Origin: Clostridiales bacterium
GTDB lineage: Bacteria > Bacillota > Clostridia > Lachnospirales > WQUN01
Direction of reading: 5' to 3'
Assembly: GCA_031271275.1 (NCBI GenBank)
Contig: JAISWA010000137.1
Location: forward strand, 1 to 16,038
DNA length: 16,038 bases
A program made the translations under genes and the position numbers. Position 1 is the stretch's first letter, and each line of letters opens with the position of its first letter. The notes beneath the pieces were generated by a model, which worked only from the letters and a program-made list of their open reading frames with translations, ran no database searches and was not told the origin of the DNA. This document shows, one piece after another, positions 1 to 7,512 of this stretch.

Positions 1-1029
1 AACGAAAAGGCTTGCCGCGCCGAACCCGGCTATGGCGGCGAACAGCACCGCCTTGGAAGCCGTACCCGCCCTGCGGCCCGCGTTCCCCGTGGCGGCGGCT
101 TCAGCCACGGCAGGCACCAATGTTACGGAAAGCGCGGTTAGCACCGCCGTGGGGAAAAATATAAGGGGCGACGCCATTCCGGTAATACGCCCGAACTCGC
201 TGACGGCTTCCGCGGGCGAAAGCCCGAACACCTGCAGCCGCGCGGGTATCAGCACATTTTCCCAGGCGGAGAGCAGCGAGCCCGTGACGCGGTTCGCGGT
301 AAGCGGAAGCGCCATACCCAAAAGCAGCGCGAGGCTTTTCCGGCGGGTGAACACGGGGCGCTTCGTCAGTTTATGCTTGGCTTTAAACCGCCGGTAGGCG
401 AATAACACATACAGCAGCGAGAAAACTTCCTCGCACACAAGCCCGATGACCGCCGCGGCGCAGGCGTAGTTCAGCCCGCGAGGGACGAACCGCGCCGCGA
501 GCAGATACACCACGACCATTCTTACGAACTGTTCCAACACCTGATTGATTGCGGGGACGAAAGTTTCCTGCAACCCGATAAAATACCCCCTGAAGCAGGT
601 TCCCGCCGCCATAAACGGGAACGCCAGCGAAAGAATCCGGAGGGGGAGCAGCGTGCGCAAATCTTTGAAAAAATAGACGGAGAGGGGAAGCGCGCAAAAA
701 TAAACCGCGAGGGACATAAGGCAGCCGAGGGAGGCGGTGATGAGCACCGCCTGCTTCAAAACCCTGCCCATGTTCCCGTATTCGCCCTTGGCGCGTTCCT
801 GCGCGGTCAGCTTGGAAACGGCGGTGTTGAACCCCGAGCAGGAAATACTCCACGCGAGGCTGTACACGGGCATAATCAGTTGATACAGCCCCATGCCCTC
901 CGCGCCCATGACGTTCGACATATAAATGCGGTAAACAAAGCCGAGTATGCGGGTTATGACGCCGGCGGCGGTAAGAATCAGCGCGCCGGTCACGATGCTT
1001 TTTTTATTTATGTCCGCCACCTCAATCAT
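1..1029 (-). CDS. SpoVB/MurJ-like lipid flippase (MOP superfamily), 3' end cut by window edge
   Basis: The 343 residues present begin MIEVADINKKSIVTGALILT and run off the left edge without a stop. Successive hydrophobic segments match the N-terminal part of the SpoVB/polysaccharide-exporter branch of the MOP (MATE/MurJ) superfamily: a first segment followed by ITRILGFVYRIYM, then GAEGMGLYQLIMPVYSLAWS and the SGFNTAVSKLTAQE motif, typical of Firmicute SpoVB. Members have about 500-540 residues and 12-14 membrane segments, so roughly a third is missing. Family members flip lipid-linked glycans across the membrane; SpoVB acts in spore cortex formation, but Firmicutes carry several paralogues and this one may serve another polymer. 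The start is uncertain: ATG at 1029 has no clear ribosome binding site, and an in-frame GTG lies four codons downstream. It diverges from the next gene across a 68-bp gap. Family assignment is firm; the exact role is inferred. Confidence 0.85.
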   Translation of the reverse strand, partial: MIEVADINKKSIVTGALILTAAGVITRILGFVYRIYMSNVMGAEGMGLYQLIMPVYSLAWSISCSGFNTAVSKLTAQERAKGEYGNMGRVLKQAVLITASLGCLMSLAVYFCALPLSVYFFKDLRTLLPLRILSLAFPFMAAGTCFRGYFIGLQETFVPAINQVLEQFVRMVVVYLLAARFVPRGLNYACAAAVIGLVCEEVFSLLYVLFAYRRFKAKHKLTKRPVFTRRKSLALLLGMALPLTANRVTGSLLSAWENVLIPARLQVFGLSPAEAVSEFGRITGMASPLIFFPTAVLTALSVTLVPAVAEAAATGNAGRRAGTASKAVLFAAIAGFGAASLFV

Positions 1030-1030
1030 C

Positions 1031-1059
1031 TTTAAGACGTCAAGCTTTTCCTGTACAAT
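1031..1059 (+). promoter_or_regulatory. Possible weak promoter for the FliT-like gene
   Basis: TTTAAG (1031-1036) and TACAAT (1054-1059) are separated by 17 bp, a sigma-A-like arrangement with a good -10 and a poor -35, located 38 bp upstream of the start at 1098. It lies in the short divergent gap shared with the flippase gene. Based on motif matching only. Confidence 0.35.
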
Positions 1060-1097
1060 ATATGAGCGAGGGGCGGGCCATAGAAGGGGAAAACGAT

Positions 1098-1580
1098 ATG
1101 GATCAAGTGGAAGTGAAGCTCAATTTAATCATCGACGGTATGAAGAAAAAAGAAGCCGCGCTGCGCGAAGCCGCCGGAATCACCGAGAACCAGAGCACGG
1201 TGTTGGACAGCGCGCTAAGCAAGGACGAAATCCTCGCCTTTATTGTGACGATGAACCGGGAAAAACAGCAGCACATCCAAACCGTAATCAACTGCGACCA
1301 TTTATTTGAGCGTATTTTAAAGGAAATCGGCCCTTCACTGGACGCAAACCCCGATTTGTACAAGCCGCAGATAGGGGAGATTCAAAAGATGATACGGCAG
1401 GTCATGGATTTAGACGTGGCGATACGCGTGCAGGAAGAAAAAAACAGCGACAAGATGCTAAAGCTTAACCGGACGATCCGCGCGGGCGACCCGCCCGTGG
1501 CGAAGCAGTCCCCGGCAATAACGGACGAAAAGCGCGTAATTAAGGCGTATGAAGAAAATTCAAAAAACTATAAGGGATGA
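1098..1580 (+). CDS. Helical FliT/FlgN-like protein of unknown role
   Basis: This predicts 160 residues, soluble, rich in Glu, Lys and Ile and almost entirely helical, with no signal peptide or membrane segment. ATG 1098 is chosen because AAGGGG ends 8 bp upstream; the in-frame ATG at 1062 has no such site. The pattern resembles small flagellar export chaperones: an opening helix with ITENQSTVLDSALSKDEI, then a segment with MNREKQQHIQTVINCDHLFE, and a later helix ending in LDVAIRVQEEKNSDKM. In FliT/FlgN proteins, similar 'Q...L..., K/R-Q...I..I...D..F' and 'I...E..N' spacings occur. No flagellar gene is visible nearby, so a chaperone function is only a guess from shape, and the protein could be an unrelated coiled coil. 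A 55-codon broken frame follows after 5 bp and is probably translationally coupled to it. The C-terminal tail of about 30 residues looks disordered. Confidence 0.55.
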   Translation: MDQVEVKLNLIIDGMKKKEAALREAAGITENQSTVLDSALSKDEILAFIVTMNREKQQHIQTVINCDHLFERILKEIGPSLDANPDLYKPQIGEIQKMIRQVMDLDVAIRVQEEKNSDKMLKLNRTIRAGDPPVAKQSPAITDEKRVIKAYEENSKNYKG

Positions 1581-1585
1581 ATGAA

Positions 1586-1752
1586 ATGAGCAAAGAATTG
1601 TTGGAGCGGTTTTTTAAGGAAAACAGCATATCCCGTGGTTTATCGAACAGTACCATCGGCTGAGGAAAGCCTACCCGGGCGAAGCTTTCAGAGACGGCGC
1701 GTATTACGCGCTGATTGAAATGGAAAACAGGTTGTCATTCGGGAAGGCGTAA
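1586..1752 (+). pseudogene. Small 55-codon gene interrupted by a -1 frameshift
   Basis: ATG 1586 follows AAGGGA with an 8-bp spacing and overlaps the 3' end region of the FliT-like gene. Its frame gives MSKELLERFFKE and then runs into TGA at 1661. From about 1621 a coherent peptide continues in the -1 frame (KQHIPWFIEQYHRLRKAYPG, then GAYYALIEMENRLSFGKA) to TAA at 1752. Adding one A to the AAAA at 1620-1623 restores a single 55-residue frame. The second part has strongly protein-like composition (Trp, Tyr, aromatic and charged alternation), so the break looks recent or is a sequencing error in a homopolymer. No family is recognised. It is convergent with the transporter operon, whose last stop lies 3 bp away. 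Confidence 0.5.
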
Positions 1753-1754
1753 TG

Positions 1755-2858
1755 TCATTCTGAAACGGTCCCCTGCAGCATAACCTCCGCCAAAAGCCCC
1801 GCCGCGCCTACCCCCGCCGCGATATTCGCGTACAGGTTCAAATCATACAGCGCGGTTAGATTCTGATTCAAAAAACCGCGCGGAGCGAGCAGCCCGGTAT
1901 TAAAAAAGACCCGTGCGTAAGCCGCCGCGCCTTCCCCGGCGAAAGCCGGAATCCACAAATCCATCGCAAAGAAACGCGGCATGTAAACGATAAGGGCGGC
2001 GGATATGACGCTGACCGCCGTGGAAATGAGGAATCCTTTCCCCCGCCGCAGGGTTTCCTTCCACAACGCCATAAGATATCGTCCAATCAAAATAATAAAA
2101 TATATAACGGCAATCAACAGCAGTATCTGTCCCCGCGCGCCGATACCTTCGGTATAGGCGCTCAAGTCTGTTATTACGTAATCGCTCCCGTTAAAGTTCA
2201 TCGCTTCCATCAAAGATTTTGTACTCAAATGCGCGTCCAACGGGTTATAGTTTTGCGGTTTAAGGTAAAGCGCGCCGGCGCTTTCCGCTTCGTTTCCGCT
2301 GCCGGAGGTGACCCAAGCCTGACCGCCGCCTTCCGTATAATTCCGCTGCCCGGCGACGCCGGTGATGGTATAAATCTCCCCGCCGATGGAAACGGTTTTC
2401 CCTGTTACCTGTATTCCCCCGAACATTTCCCAGGCGAGCGCCTCGCTGAGTATGGCGCGGCGGGCGCTGTTTTCTCCCCAAACGCCGCCGTCGAGGAACG
2501 TACAGGGCAGCATTTCAAAATAATCCCGGTTCACCGCCGATACCCGCGCGTAGGCGGAAACGGCGGACGGCTGTTCTATGGGCGGGCCTGTTTCCCAAAC
2601 CGTCCGCGCCGCCGTGACGGGCGACCTATAGGTGTATTCTGTCACCACCTTGCCCTTGTAACCGGAAGCCGCGGCGTGCAACGCTTCCGTGTCAATAAAC
2701 GCCGCCGCGCTGTTTTGCGCCGAAGGCAAAACGCAGACGACGCCTTTCCCCGCGTACCGTTCCGCGTCCGAAGCGGCACAGGCGATATAAACCGCCGCCG
2801 CAGCCACGGCGCATAAAAATATCCCCCGGAGGGCTATTGCCCGTCGCATCCGCGCCAC
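1755..2858 (-). CDS. MacB-core/FtsX-like membrane protein (exporter-type permease)
   Basis: This is a 367-residue protein with the layout of MacB-type permeases: one N-terminal membrane helix (about 8-28), a large external domain (about 30-240), then three hydrophobic segments (about 243-265, 275-297 and 345-362). The external domain carries the MacB periplasmic-core signature: NRDYFEMLPCTFLDGGVW (110-127), AILSEALAWEMFG (135-147) and VTGKTVSIGGEIYTITGV (151-168). Such proteins pair with a membrane fusion protein and an ATPase to move peptides or antibiotics outward or to transmit mechanical force. The fusion protein is encoded just upstream (15 bp), but no ATPase is present. GTG 2858 follows AAGGAG by 9 bp; ATG 2849 is an alternative, with GAGG 8 bp upstream. 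The residues WIPAFAGE (302-309) are encoded by a REP-like palindrome. It is the last gene of the operon. Confidence 0.75.
   Translation of the reverse strand: MARMRRAIALRGIFLCAVAAAAVYIACAASDAERYAGKGVVCVLPSAQNSAAAFIDTEALHAAASGYKGKVVTEYTYRSPVTAARTVWETGPPIEQPSAVSAYARVSAVNRDYFEMLPCTFLDGGVWGENSARRAILSEALAWEMFGGIQVTGKTVSIGGEIYTITGVAGQRNYTEGGGQAWVTSGSGNEAESAGALYLKPQNYNPLDAHLSTKSLMEAMNFNGSDYVITDLSAYTEGIGARGQILLLIAVIYFIILIGRYLMALWKETLRRGKGFLISTAVSVISAALIVYMPRFFAMDLWIPAFAGEGAAAYARVFFNTGLLAPRGFLNQNLTALYDLNLYANIAAGVGAAGLLAEVMLQGTVSE
1931..1955. repeat. REP-like palindrome inside a coding region
   Basis: The stretch contains CCGGC-GAAA-GCCGG (1936-1949) within CTTCCCCGGCGAAAGCCGGA. It encodes WIPAFAGE, a peptide well known as the translation of dispersed REP-type palindromes when they fall in a gene. 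Only one clear copy was seen in the window, so the repeat nature rests on resemblance to the known class. Confidence 0.45.
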
Positions 2859-2873
2859 CTCTTTATACTCCTT

Positions 2874-4322
2874 CTAAAAATCTTCCCCGCCCACAATCTT
2901 TACCCTGTCGCCCGCTTCAACAGGTCGGTCGCTGTTTACAATAATCGGGTAGTCGATATCGTTATACGCGCCGAAAGCCGCCTCCGCATCATTCTGCTCA
3001 AGGATATACACCGGTTGGCGCATTACCGCGTAGGTATACCCCAGTATTCCGTTCTGCTTCCGCTCGACATAGTGGACATAAAGCCCGTAATCATCGGAAT
3101 GGAAGGCGCTGTTCGGCAAAACGCGGTCATATGCCCGGGAAAGTTTCTCCACTGCGGCTTCCGCGCTTTCCCCGCCCGCGAGGGACAGCTCCGTATTCAT
3201 GGTTATGACAGAAATCCGTTTCCCGCCCCGGTTTATGATACGCTCGACGGTTCCCGGTTGGCTGCCCCTGTATCCGTTTATTTTAATGCGCGCGGGCATA
3301 CCCGCTTGAACAAACCCCGCGCGCTCCGGGAATTCCGCTTCCATCCTATAAGTTTGCCGCCCCGCTTCGTTTACGACACGCAGCCGCGCGAGCAGTTGGG
3401 CTTTGCCTACGGCGGTTCCGCTTTCGGTTCCCGCCGGGATGTCCCGGATGATGCCGCCGCTTTGCGCGTAAATATTTTCTATCCCGCCGGTGGCAATCTG
3501 CGCGTTAAGTATTTCAAGCGCCTGCCGCGCTTCCCTTACGTCAATATGCCGCAATTCCATGTCAAAGCGGAAATTTTCCAACTCCCTGCGGGTGTTTTGC
3601 AGTTCTTCCAAAAACGCGCGCTGCTTGTCGTCGTTGGCGTTAACGTCGTCCGCTATGGCTTTTGCCAAGTCCCCTTCATATTTATCCAGCAGCCGTTCTT
3701 TTTCTTCTTCCTTCCGCGCGAGCGCAAGGCGTAGCGATTCCAGTTCCCGCGCGGCCTCGCCGGCGTCGCTCAGCGGCCCCGCGCCCGCTTCATATAACGC
3801 GTATAACGCCGCGTAATCCGCTTCGGCGTTTTTAATGTCCGCTTCGATTTGCGCGTATTCAAAGTCAATCGCGGCTATATCGGGCGGGTCCACGTCGGTC
3901 ACTTGCTGCCGGTCCGGCACAAGGGTGTCGAGCTTGTTTTGCAGGAAAACCATTTCCGATTCGTCTCTCCTGATGTTGACCATCGCCCTGTCGAGTTTGT
4001 TTGTTTCGGCGTTAGACCGCTCCCGCAATTCTTTTAAATCGGCGGTGACGGTGAACAGCGGGTCGCCCTGCCTCACGGCGTCGCCTTCCCGCACACGCAT
4101 GGTGAGAATCCCTTCCTGCCCGGTATAAACCGGAATACTTTCGGCGTATTCCACGGTGGTTTGCGCGACAGCCGTTTGCTTAATCACGCCGTCTTTGGGG
4201 AACTCAAGGGACACGCCGGGCAGGTTCATCGTGGCGACCGTGTTGGAAAAAAAAGTGAGGAAAAGCAGTACGCCCAAAAATATTCCACTGATTTTGACGA
4301 TTATTTTTTTGCTTGCGTCCAT
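2874..4322 (-). CDS. HlyD/MacA-like membrane fusion protein
   Basis: The 482-residue protein has a short cytoplasmic N-terminus, one membrane anchor (about 7-30) and a large external part. Two halves of a lipoyl/barrel-sandwich domain flank a long coiled coil. The first half is GILTMRVREGDAVRQGDPLF (about 70-90). The second is SGGIIRDIPAGTESGTAVGK, after about 190 residues of heptad-like helix rich in Glu, Ala, Leu and Arg. A beta-barrel region with AGMPARIKINGYRG follows, and the end DRPVEAGDRVKIVGG is typical of the membrane-proximal domain. This is the adaptor that links an inner-membrane transporter to the outside; in monoderms it pairs with MacB/FtsX-like permeases. The partner is probably the next gene, 15 bp downstream. 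ATG 4322 is the only reasonable start; its Shine-Dalgarno (AAGGAA) is 13 bp away and weak. The cargo is unknown. Confidence 0.85.
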   Translation of the reverse strand: MDASKKIIVKISGIFLGVLLFLTFFSNTVATMNLPGVSLEFPKDGVIKQTAVAQTTVEYAESIPVYTGQEGILTMRVREGDAVRQGDPLFTVTADLKELRERSNAETNKLDRAMVNIRRDESEMVFLQNKLDTLVPDRQQVTDVDPPDIAAIDFEYAQIEADIKNAEADYAALYALYEAGAGPLSDAGEAARELESLRLALARKEEEKERLLDKYEGDLAKAIADDVNANDDKQRAFLEELQNTRRELENFRFDMELRHIDVREARQALEILNAQIATGGIENIYAQSGGIIRDIPAGTESGTAVGKAQLLARLRVVNEAGRQTYRMEAEFPERAGFVQAGMPARIKINGYRGSQPGTVERIINRGGKRISVITMNTELSLAGGESAEAAVEKLSRAYDRVLPNSAFHSDDYGLYVHYVERKQNGILGYTYAVMRQPVYILEQNDAEAAFGAYNDIDYPIIVNSDRPVEAGDRVKIVGGEDF

Positions 4323-4346
4323 TAAGCGCGCGCTTCCTTTCGGGGA

Positions 4347-5204
4347 TTATTTGATACCGGAAAGCTGTATTCCTTCGACCATATACTCCTGACCGTACAG
4401 GAAAATAAGCACTGCGGGCAGCATGTAAAAACAGGACGCGGCAAAAATAAGCGAGCCGTCTATTTGGGAAAGATAGACCGAAAGCGGTTCCATCGCGATA
4501 TCCCGCAGAAATATAACGGGCTGCTCCACTAAGTTCCAGTTTTCAATAAAGCTGAGCATAAATAGCGCCGCGACCGCGGGCTTAAACAGCGGCGTCACAA
4601 TCAGGATTAAAACCCTCAAATGGCCCGCGCCGTCTATTTGCGCGGCTTCCACATAATCCCGGGGCAGGTTTTTCATATGCTGGCGTATAAGGAACACCCC
4701 AAAGGGGCTTGCCATACCGGGAAGGATAATCGCCAGGCGGGTGCCGTTAATCGTAAGCAGCTGCGCCATGATGTAATTGGGAACCAACGATACTTGCAGC
4801 GGCACGAGCATGATAACGATATAGATAAAATAAATGATTTCTTTAAACTTGAAGCGACTCATTTCAAAGGCGTAAGCGGCAGGCGCGGAAACGACAATTT
4901 GCCCCGCGACAATGGGCGCGGCAAGCAGTACGGAGTTCCAGAACTTGCCGATATACTCCGCAGAGCCGAACAACAAATCAAAGTATTGCGTGAGCGTCAC
5001 GGAATCGGGGATTAAGCTGATTTGCGCGAAATGCGCGGCTCCTACGGAGGAATAGAAATTTTCCGGCGTGACAAAGGCGCCGAAACGGTTTGAAATTTCA
5101 AAGCCGCTCATAAGGGAATTAGTTAAAATGACGCAAACCGGCAGCAGAAACAACACCGCGAGCACGGTAAGCAAAATATAGGAAAGTGCGGTATTGACGC
5201 GCAT
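4347..5204 (-). CDS. Sugar-type ABC importer permease, MalG family
   Basis: The 285-residue inner-membrane protein has six predicted helices and the normal length for the CUT1 permease family. The cytoplasmic EAA loop, which docks the ATPase, is EAAQIDGAGHLRVLILIVTP (186-205). The C-terminus YMVEGIQLSGIK is typical of MalG-like subunits. It should pair with the MalF-type subunit encoded immediately upstream (11-bp gap) and with the solute-binding protein of the same operon to import a carbohydrate or related solute. No ATPase gene accompanies it; Firmicutes often use a shared MsmX-type ATPase encoded elsewhere. AAGGGG lies 7 bp before the ATG. The substrate cannot be read from sequence. Confidence 0.92.
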   Translation of the reverse strand: MRVNTALSYILLTVLAVLFLLPVCVILTNSLMSGFEISNRFGAFVTPENFYSSVGAAHFAQISLIPDSVTLTQYFDLLFGSAEYIGKFWNSVLLAAPIVAGQIVVSAPAAYAFEMSRFKFKEIIYFIYIVIMLVPLQVSLVPNYIMAQLLTINGTRLAIILPGMASPFGVFLIRQHMKNLPRDYVEAAQIDGAGHLRVLILIVTPLFKPAVAALFMLSFIENWNLVEQPVIFLRDIAMEPLSVYLSQIDGSLIFAASCFYMLPAVLIFLYGQEYMVEGIQLSGIK

Positions 5205-5215
5205 ACCATAGCCCC

Positions 5216-6073
5216 TTATGAGAAATTTTCCGAAAGCCTGCGTTGGAAGCGGAACATAAATACGACGATCCCGATAGTAATCGCCATCAGGATATAAGAC
5301 GCCGCCGAAAGTTTTTGATAATCCAGGGAGGTAAACTGGTTGTAGATGTAATGCTGCAGCAGGTAAATGGAATGGTGGGGGTAGGCTCCCGCTATCAAGT
5401 AAATTTCCTTGAAGGCTTTAAACGAGTTTATGACGGACATGATAAAAACCAAAAACGAAGTGGGTATGATATAAACCATCGTGATTTGTAAAAACTGGCG
5501 GAACCTGCCCGCGCCTTCCAGTGCCGCGCACTCGTAATACTCCCGGGGGATTAACGCCAGCCCCGCGAGGTAGAGCACGATGTTAAAGCCGGCGTTCTTC
5601 CAGATAAACACCCCCGTGATGATTACCCGCGACCAACCGGTGTTAAGCCAGTGTACCGGCGCGTCGGGGAAGAACGTTCCGTTGACCGCCCCGTTCAGCC
5701 CGAACAGGCTCCGCCAAAAAAACGCCATCGAGCCGGAGGGTATCACCAACGGAAGCAGCAAGAACATGCCGAACAAACCCTTGCGGGCCCCCGCCTTTCG
5801 CAGCAGTATCGCCGCGAAAAGCGGGAACAGCATGTTCGCCGGAACGCAAATCGCCATAAACAGACCGGTGTTTTTTAACGCGAGCCGGAACACTTCGCTT
5901 TCCATCACGTTTTTAAAATTTTGAAAGCCGACGAAACGGTAGGTCAGGGCGTTGTCCACCACCGCAAGGTACAGCGACACCCCGAGCGGCGCGACGAAGA
6001 ACAGCAGCATCCCCGTCAGGCTCGGCAGGGCAAAAAAGAGGAATAAAATTTCGCTGCGCGCGCGGGTTTTCAT
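5216..6073 (-). CDS. Sugar-type ABC importer permease, MalF family
   Basis: The 285-residue protein has six membrane helices, and its EAA loop reads ECAALEGAGRFRQFLQITMV (181-200), the cytoplasmic coupling motif of CUT1-type permeases. It lacks the extra periplasmic domain of E. coli MalF, as is usual in Firmicutes. Its ATG lies inside the stop region of the upstream solute-binding-protein gene (ATGA, 4-bp overlap), which implies translational coupling. It forms the membrane channel with the MalG-type subunit. The family is certain; the substrate is unknown. Confidence 0.92.
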   Translation of the reverse strand: MKTRARSEILFLFFALPSLTGMLLFFVAPLGVSLYLAVVDNALTYRFVGFQNFKNVMESEVFRLALKNTGLFMAICVPANMLFPLFAAILLRKAGARKGLFGMFLLLPLVIPSGSMAFFWRSLFGLNGAVNGTFFPDAPVHWLNTGWSRVIITGVFIWKNAGFNIVLYLAGLALIPREYYECAALEGAGRFRQFLQITMVYIIPTSFLVFIMSVINSFKAFKEIYLIAGAYPHHSIYLLQHYIYNQFTSLDYQKLSAASYILMAITIGIVVFMFRFQRRLSENFS

Positions 6074-7485
6074 TCCCGCAGCGCGATGGATATTTTGTTT
6101 TGCAGTTCCTCCGCCGTTTGCTCCGCGGTAATCAGCCCCTGCAAATACGAATCCATGGTCGCGTAAAAAACATCCTGTACGTTTTGCGGGAAAAGGACGA
6201 GGGTTCTGTCTTGTACCGGCATACTTAAAATTTCATCATACCTCGCCAAAACCTCGTCGAACCGCTCCCGCCGGTCGCCCGGCACATGCCAGCCGTAGTC
6301 CGCCGCAATCCAGTCAAAGAAGCTTTCCGTTTCCACTAAATTGCCTGCCGCGTTTATCTCGGTGCCGGGTTTTAGCAGCGCGTACTCAAGCCCGATACGG
6401 AACAGTTCTTTATTAATGGAAGGCGTTCTGAAGGAACCGGTGATATTGCCGTCTTCGTCGGCGTAGGTCTGCGGGTCTTGGATAAAGCGGATAAAATCCC
6501 ACGCCAAATCTTTATTTTCCGACTGTTTGCTTAAACAAAACTTAGCGGGCGCCATTGTCAGCAGTTTCCCCTGTTCGCTGATTAGGGGCTTATGCCCCGA
6601 GAAAAGCGTTTCCTCTTTAATAGGCAGCAGGTATTGGTAGGTCTGAGGCAGCGTATTGATTAACAGGTACTTCTCGCTGAAAAGTTTCTCGTCATCCGGT
6701 GTGACCGTAGATAAGGAACCGTGGCTTCTGCTGTCGGGTTCGGTCAATTCCTTAGAGCGTTTAATCAGTTCAATAAAACGCGCGTTATTAAAATCGCAGG
6801 CGCTGTTTTCGAGGTCAACAAAGCTGTCTATCGTATACAGCAGCGCGTCGAGGGGGTCATTGGCGTAGTCGGGGTAGGGGAAAGCCCCGCCCGCTATATC
6901 GAACAGCTCGAACATATCGAAGTACGACAGCGCGTTCATCGAATCAACCTTTTCACGGGCCGCGCCCACCAACTTATTGTTGATGGCAAACGCGTCATAC
7001 ACAAAATCGAAAGGGTATGCGTAAAGCCCGCCCTTATACTCCAAAGCCTCAAAAAAATTCGCGTAGTAATCCTCCCTGTCGAAGGTGGGGTCGGCGTCCA
7101 TCAACGCGTTAAAATCCGCCAGATACGCCACGACGCGCGAGTCTTTGTAATTGATGTAGCCTTCCATTAAATCGTCCGCCGTTCCGGACATGAGCATGGT
7201 GGGAACTTCCGTAAGGTAACGGTCATAGTCGTACATAAAGCTGTTGATGGTGATGGTGGTGCCCGGGTGCGCGTCCATATACTGCCGGGCAAGCGTCTCC
7301 TGCCCTATAACATTGTAGAGCGTCGCGATGGAGATGGTTTTGCCGCCGTCTGAGGCAGTTCCCGTTGTTGCCGCCGCGTTTAACAGGTTGCCCCCGGCAA
7401 GACTCCCACATGCCGCCGTCCCGCCGATAAACATTACAACTGTAATTAATACGGCGACTAACTTACGCGTAAATAATTTTTTCAT
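6070..7485 (-). CDS. Family-1 extracellular solute-binding protein (probable lipoprotein)
   Basis: The 471-residue protein begins with a signal peptide (MKKLFTRKLVAVLITVVMFI) and a candidate lipobox at GTAAC, with Cys26 as the likely lipidated residue; Thr at -3 makes the box imperfect. The mature part has the ABC type-2 binding-protein pattern: ISIATLYNVIGQETLARQYM at the domain start, a hinge-region TEVPTMLMSGTADDL (92-106) and SENKDLAWDFIRFIQDPQTY (322-341), typical of family-1 sugar-binding proteins. It should capture solute outside the membrane for the permeases encoded directly downstream. It is closely paralogous to the C-terminal half of the upstream BlaR1-type protein: about two thirds of residues are identical over the first 110 of the domain by hand count. 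It contains a segment of about 48 residues (369-417) absent from that paralogue. GGGGG lies 4 bp before the ATG. Confidence 0.93.
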   Translation of the reverse strand: MKKLFTRKLVAVLITVVMFIGGTAACGSLAGGNLLNAAATTGTASDGGKTISIATLYNVIGQETLARQYMDAHPGTTITINSFMYDYDRYLTEVPTMLMSGTADDLMEGYINYKDSRVVAYLADFNALMDADPTFDREDYYANFFEALEYKGGLYAYPFDFVYDAFAINNKLVGAAREKVDSMNALSYFDMFELFDIAGGAFPYPDYANDPLDALLYTIDSFVDLENSACDFNNARFIELIKRSKELTEPDSRSHGSLSTVTPDDEKLFSEKYLLINTLPQTYQYLLPIKEETLFSGHKPLISEQGKLLTMAPAKFCLSKQSENKDLAWDFIRFIQDPQTYADEDGNITGSFRTPSINKELFRIGLEYALLKPGTEINAAGNLVETESFFDWIAADYGWHVPGDRRERFDEVLARYDEILSMPVQDRTLVLFPQNVQDVFYATMDSYLQGLITAEQTAEELQNKISIALRE

Positions 7486-7512
7486 ACGTCCCCCTTATAT
7501 AATTTTTTAAGG

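Noticed and set aside
383..853. Open minus-strand frame of 156 codons overlapping the flippase gene
   Set aside because: Composition is Arg/Gly-rich shadow sequence; the true frame gives clear SpoVB-like membrane segments across the same bases.
1610..1623. Programmed -1 frameshifting at the T6 or AAAAC run
   Set aside because: Neither run forms a standard X XXY YYZ slippery site in the zero frame, and a shift at the T-run leads straight to a stop; an indel is simpler.
2229..2816. Plus-strand open frame opposite the FtsX-like gene
   Set aside because: Arg-rich antisense shadow without any recognisable domain.
3015..3734. Plus-strand open frame of 239 codons opposite the HlyD-like gene
   Set aside because: No ribosome binding site or family motif; the antisense frame has full HlyD architecture, and high GC commonly produces such shadows.
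4251..4330. A-rich stretch and GCGCGC run near the HlyD-like start as a promoter or terminator
   Set aside because: No paired -35/-10 or stem with a T-run in the right orientation; gene spacing favours continuous transcription.
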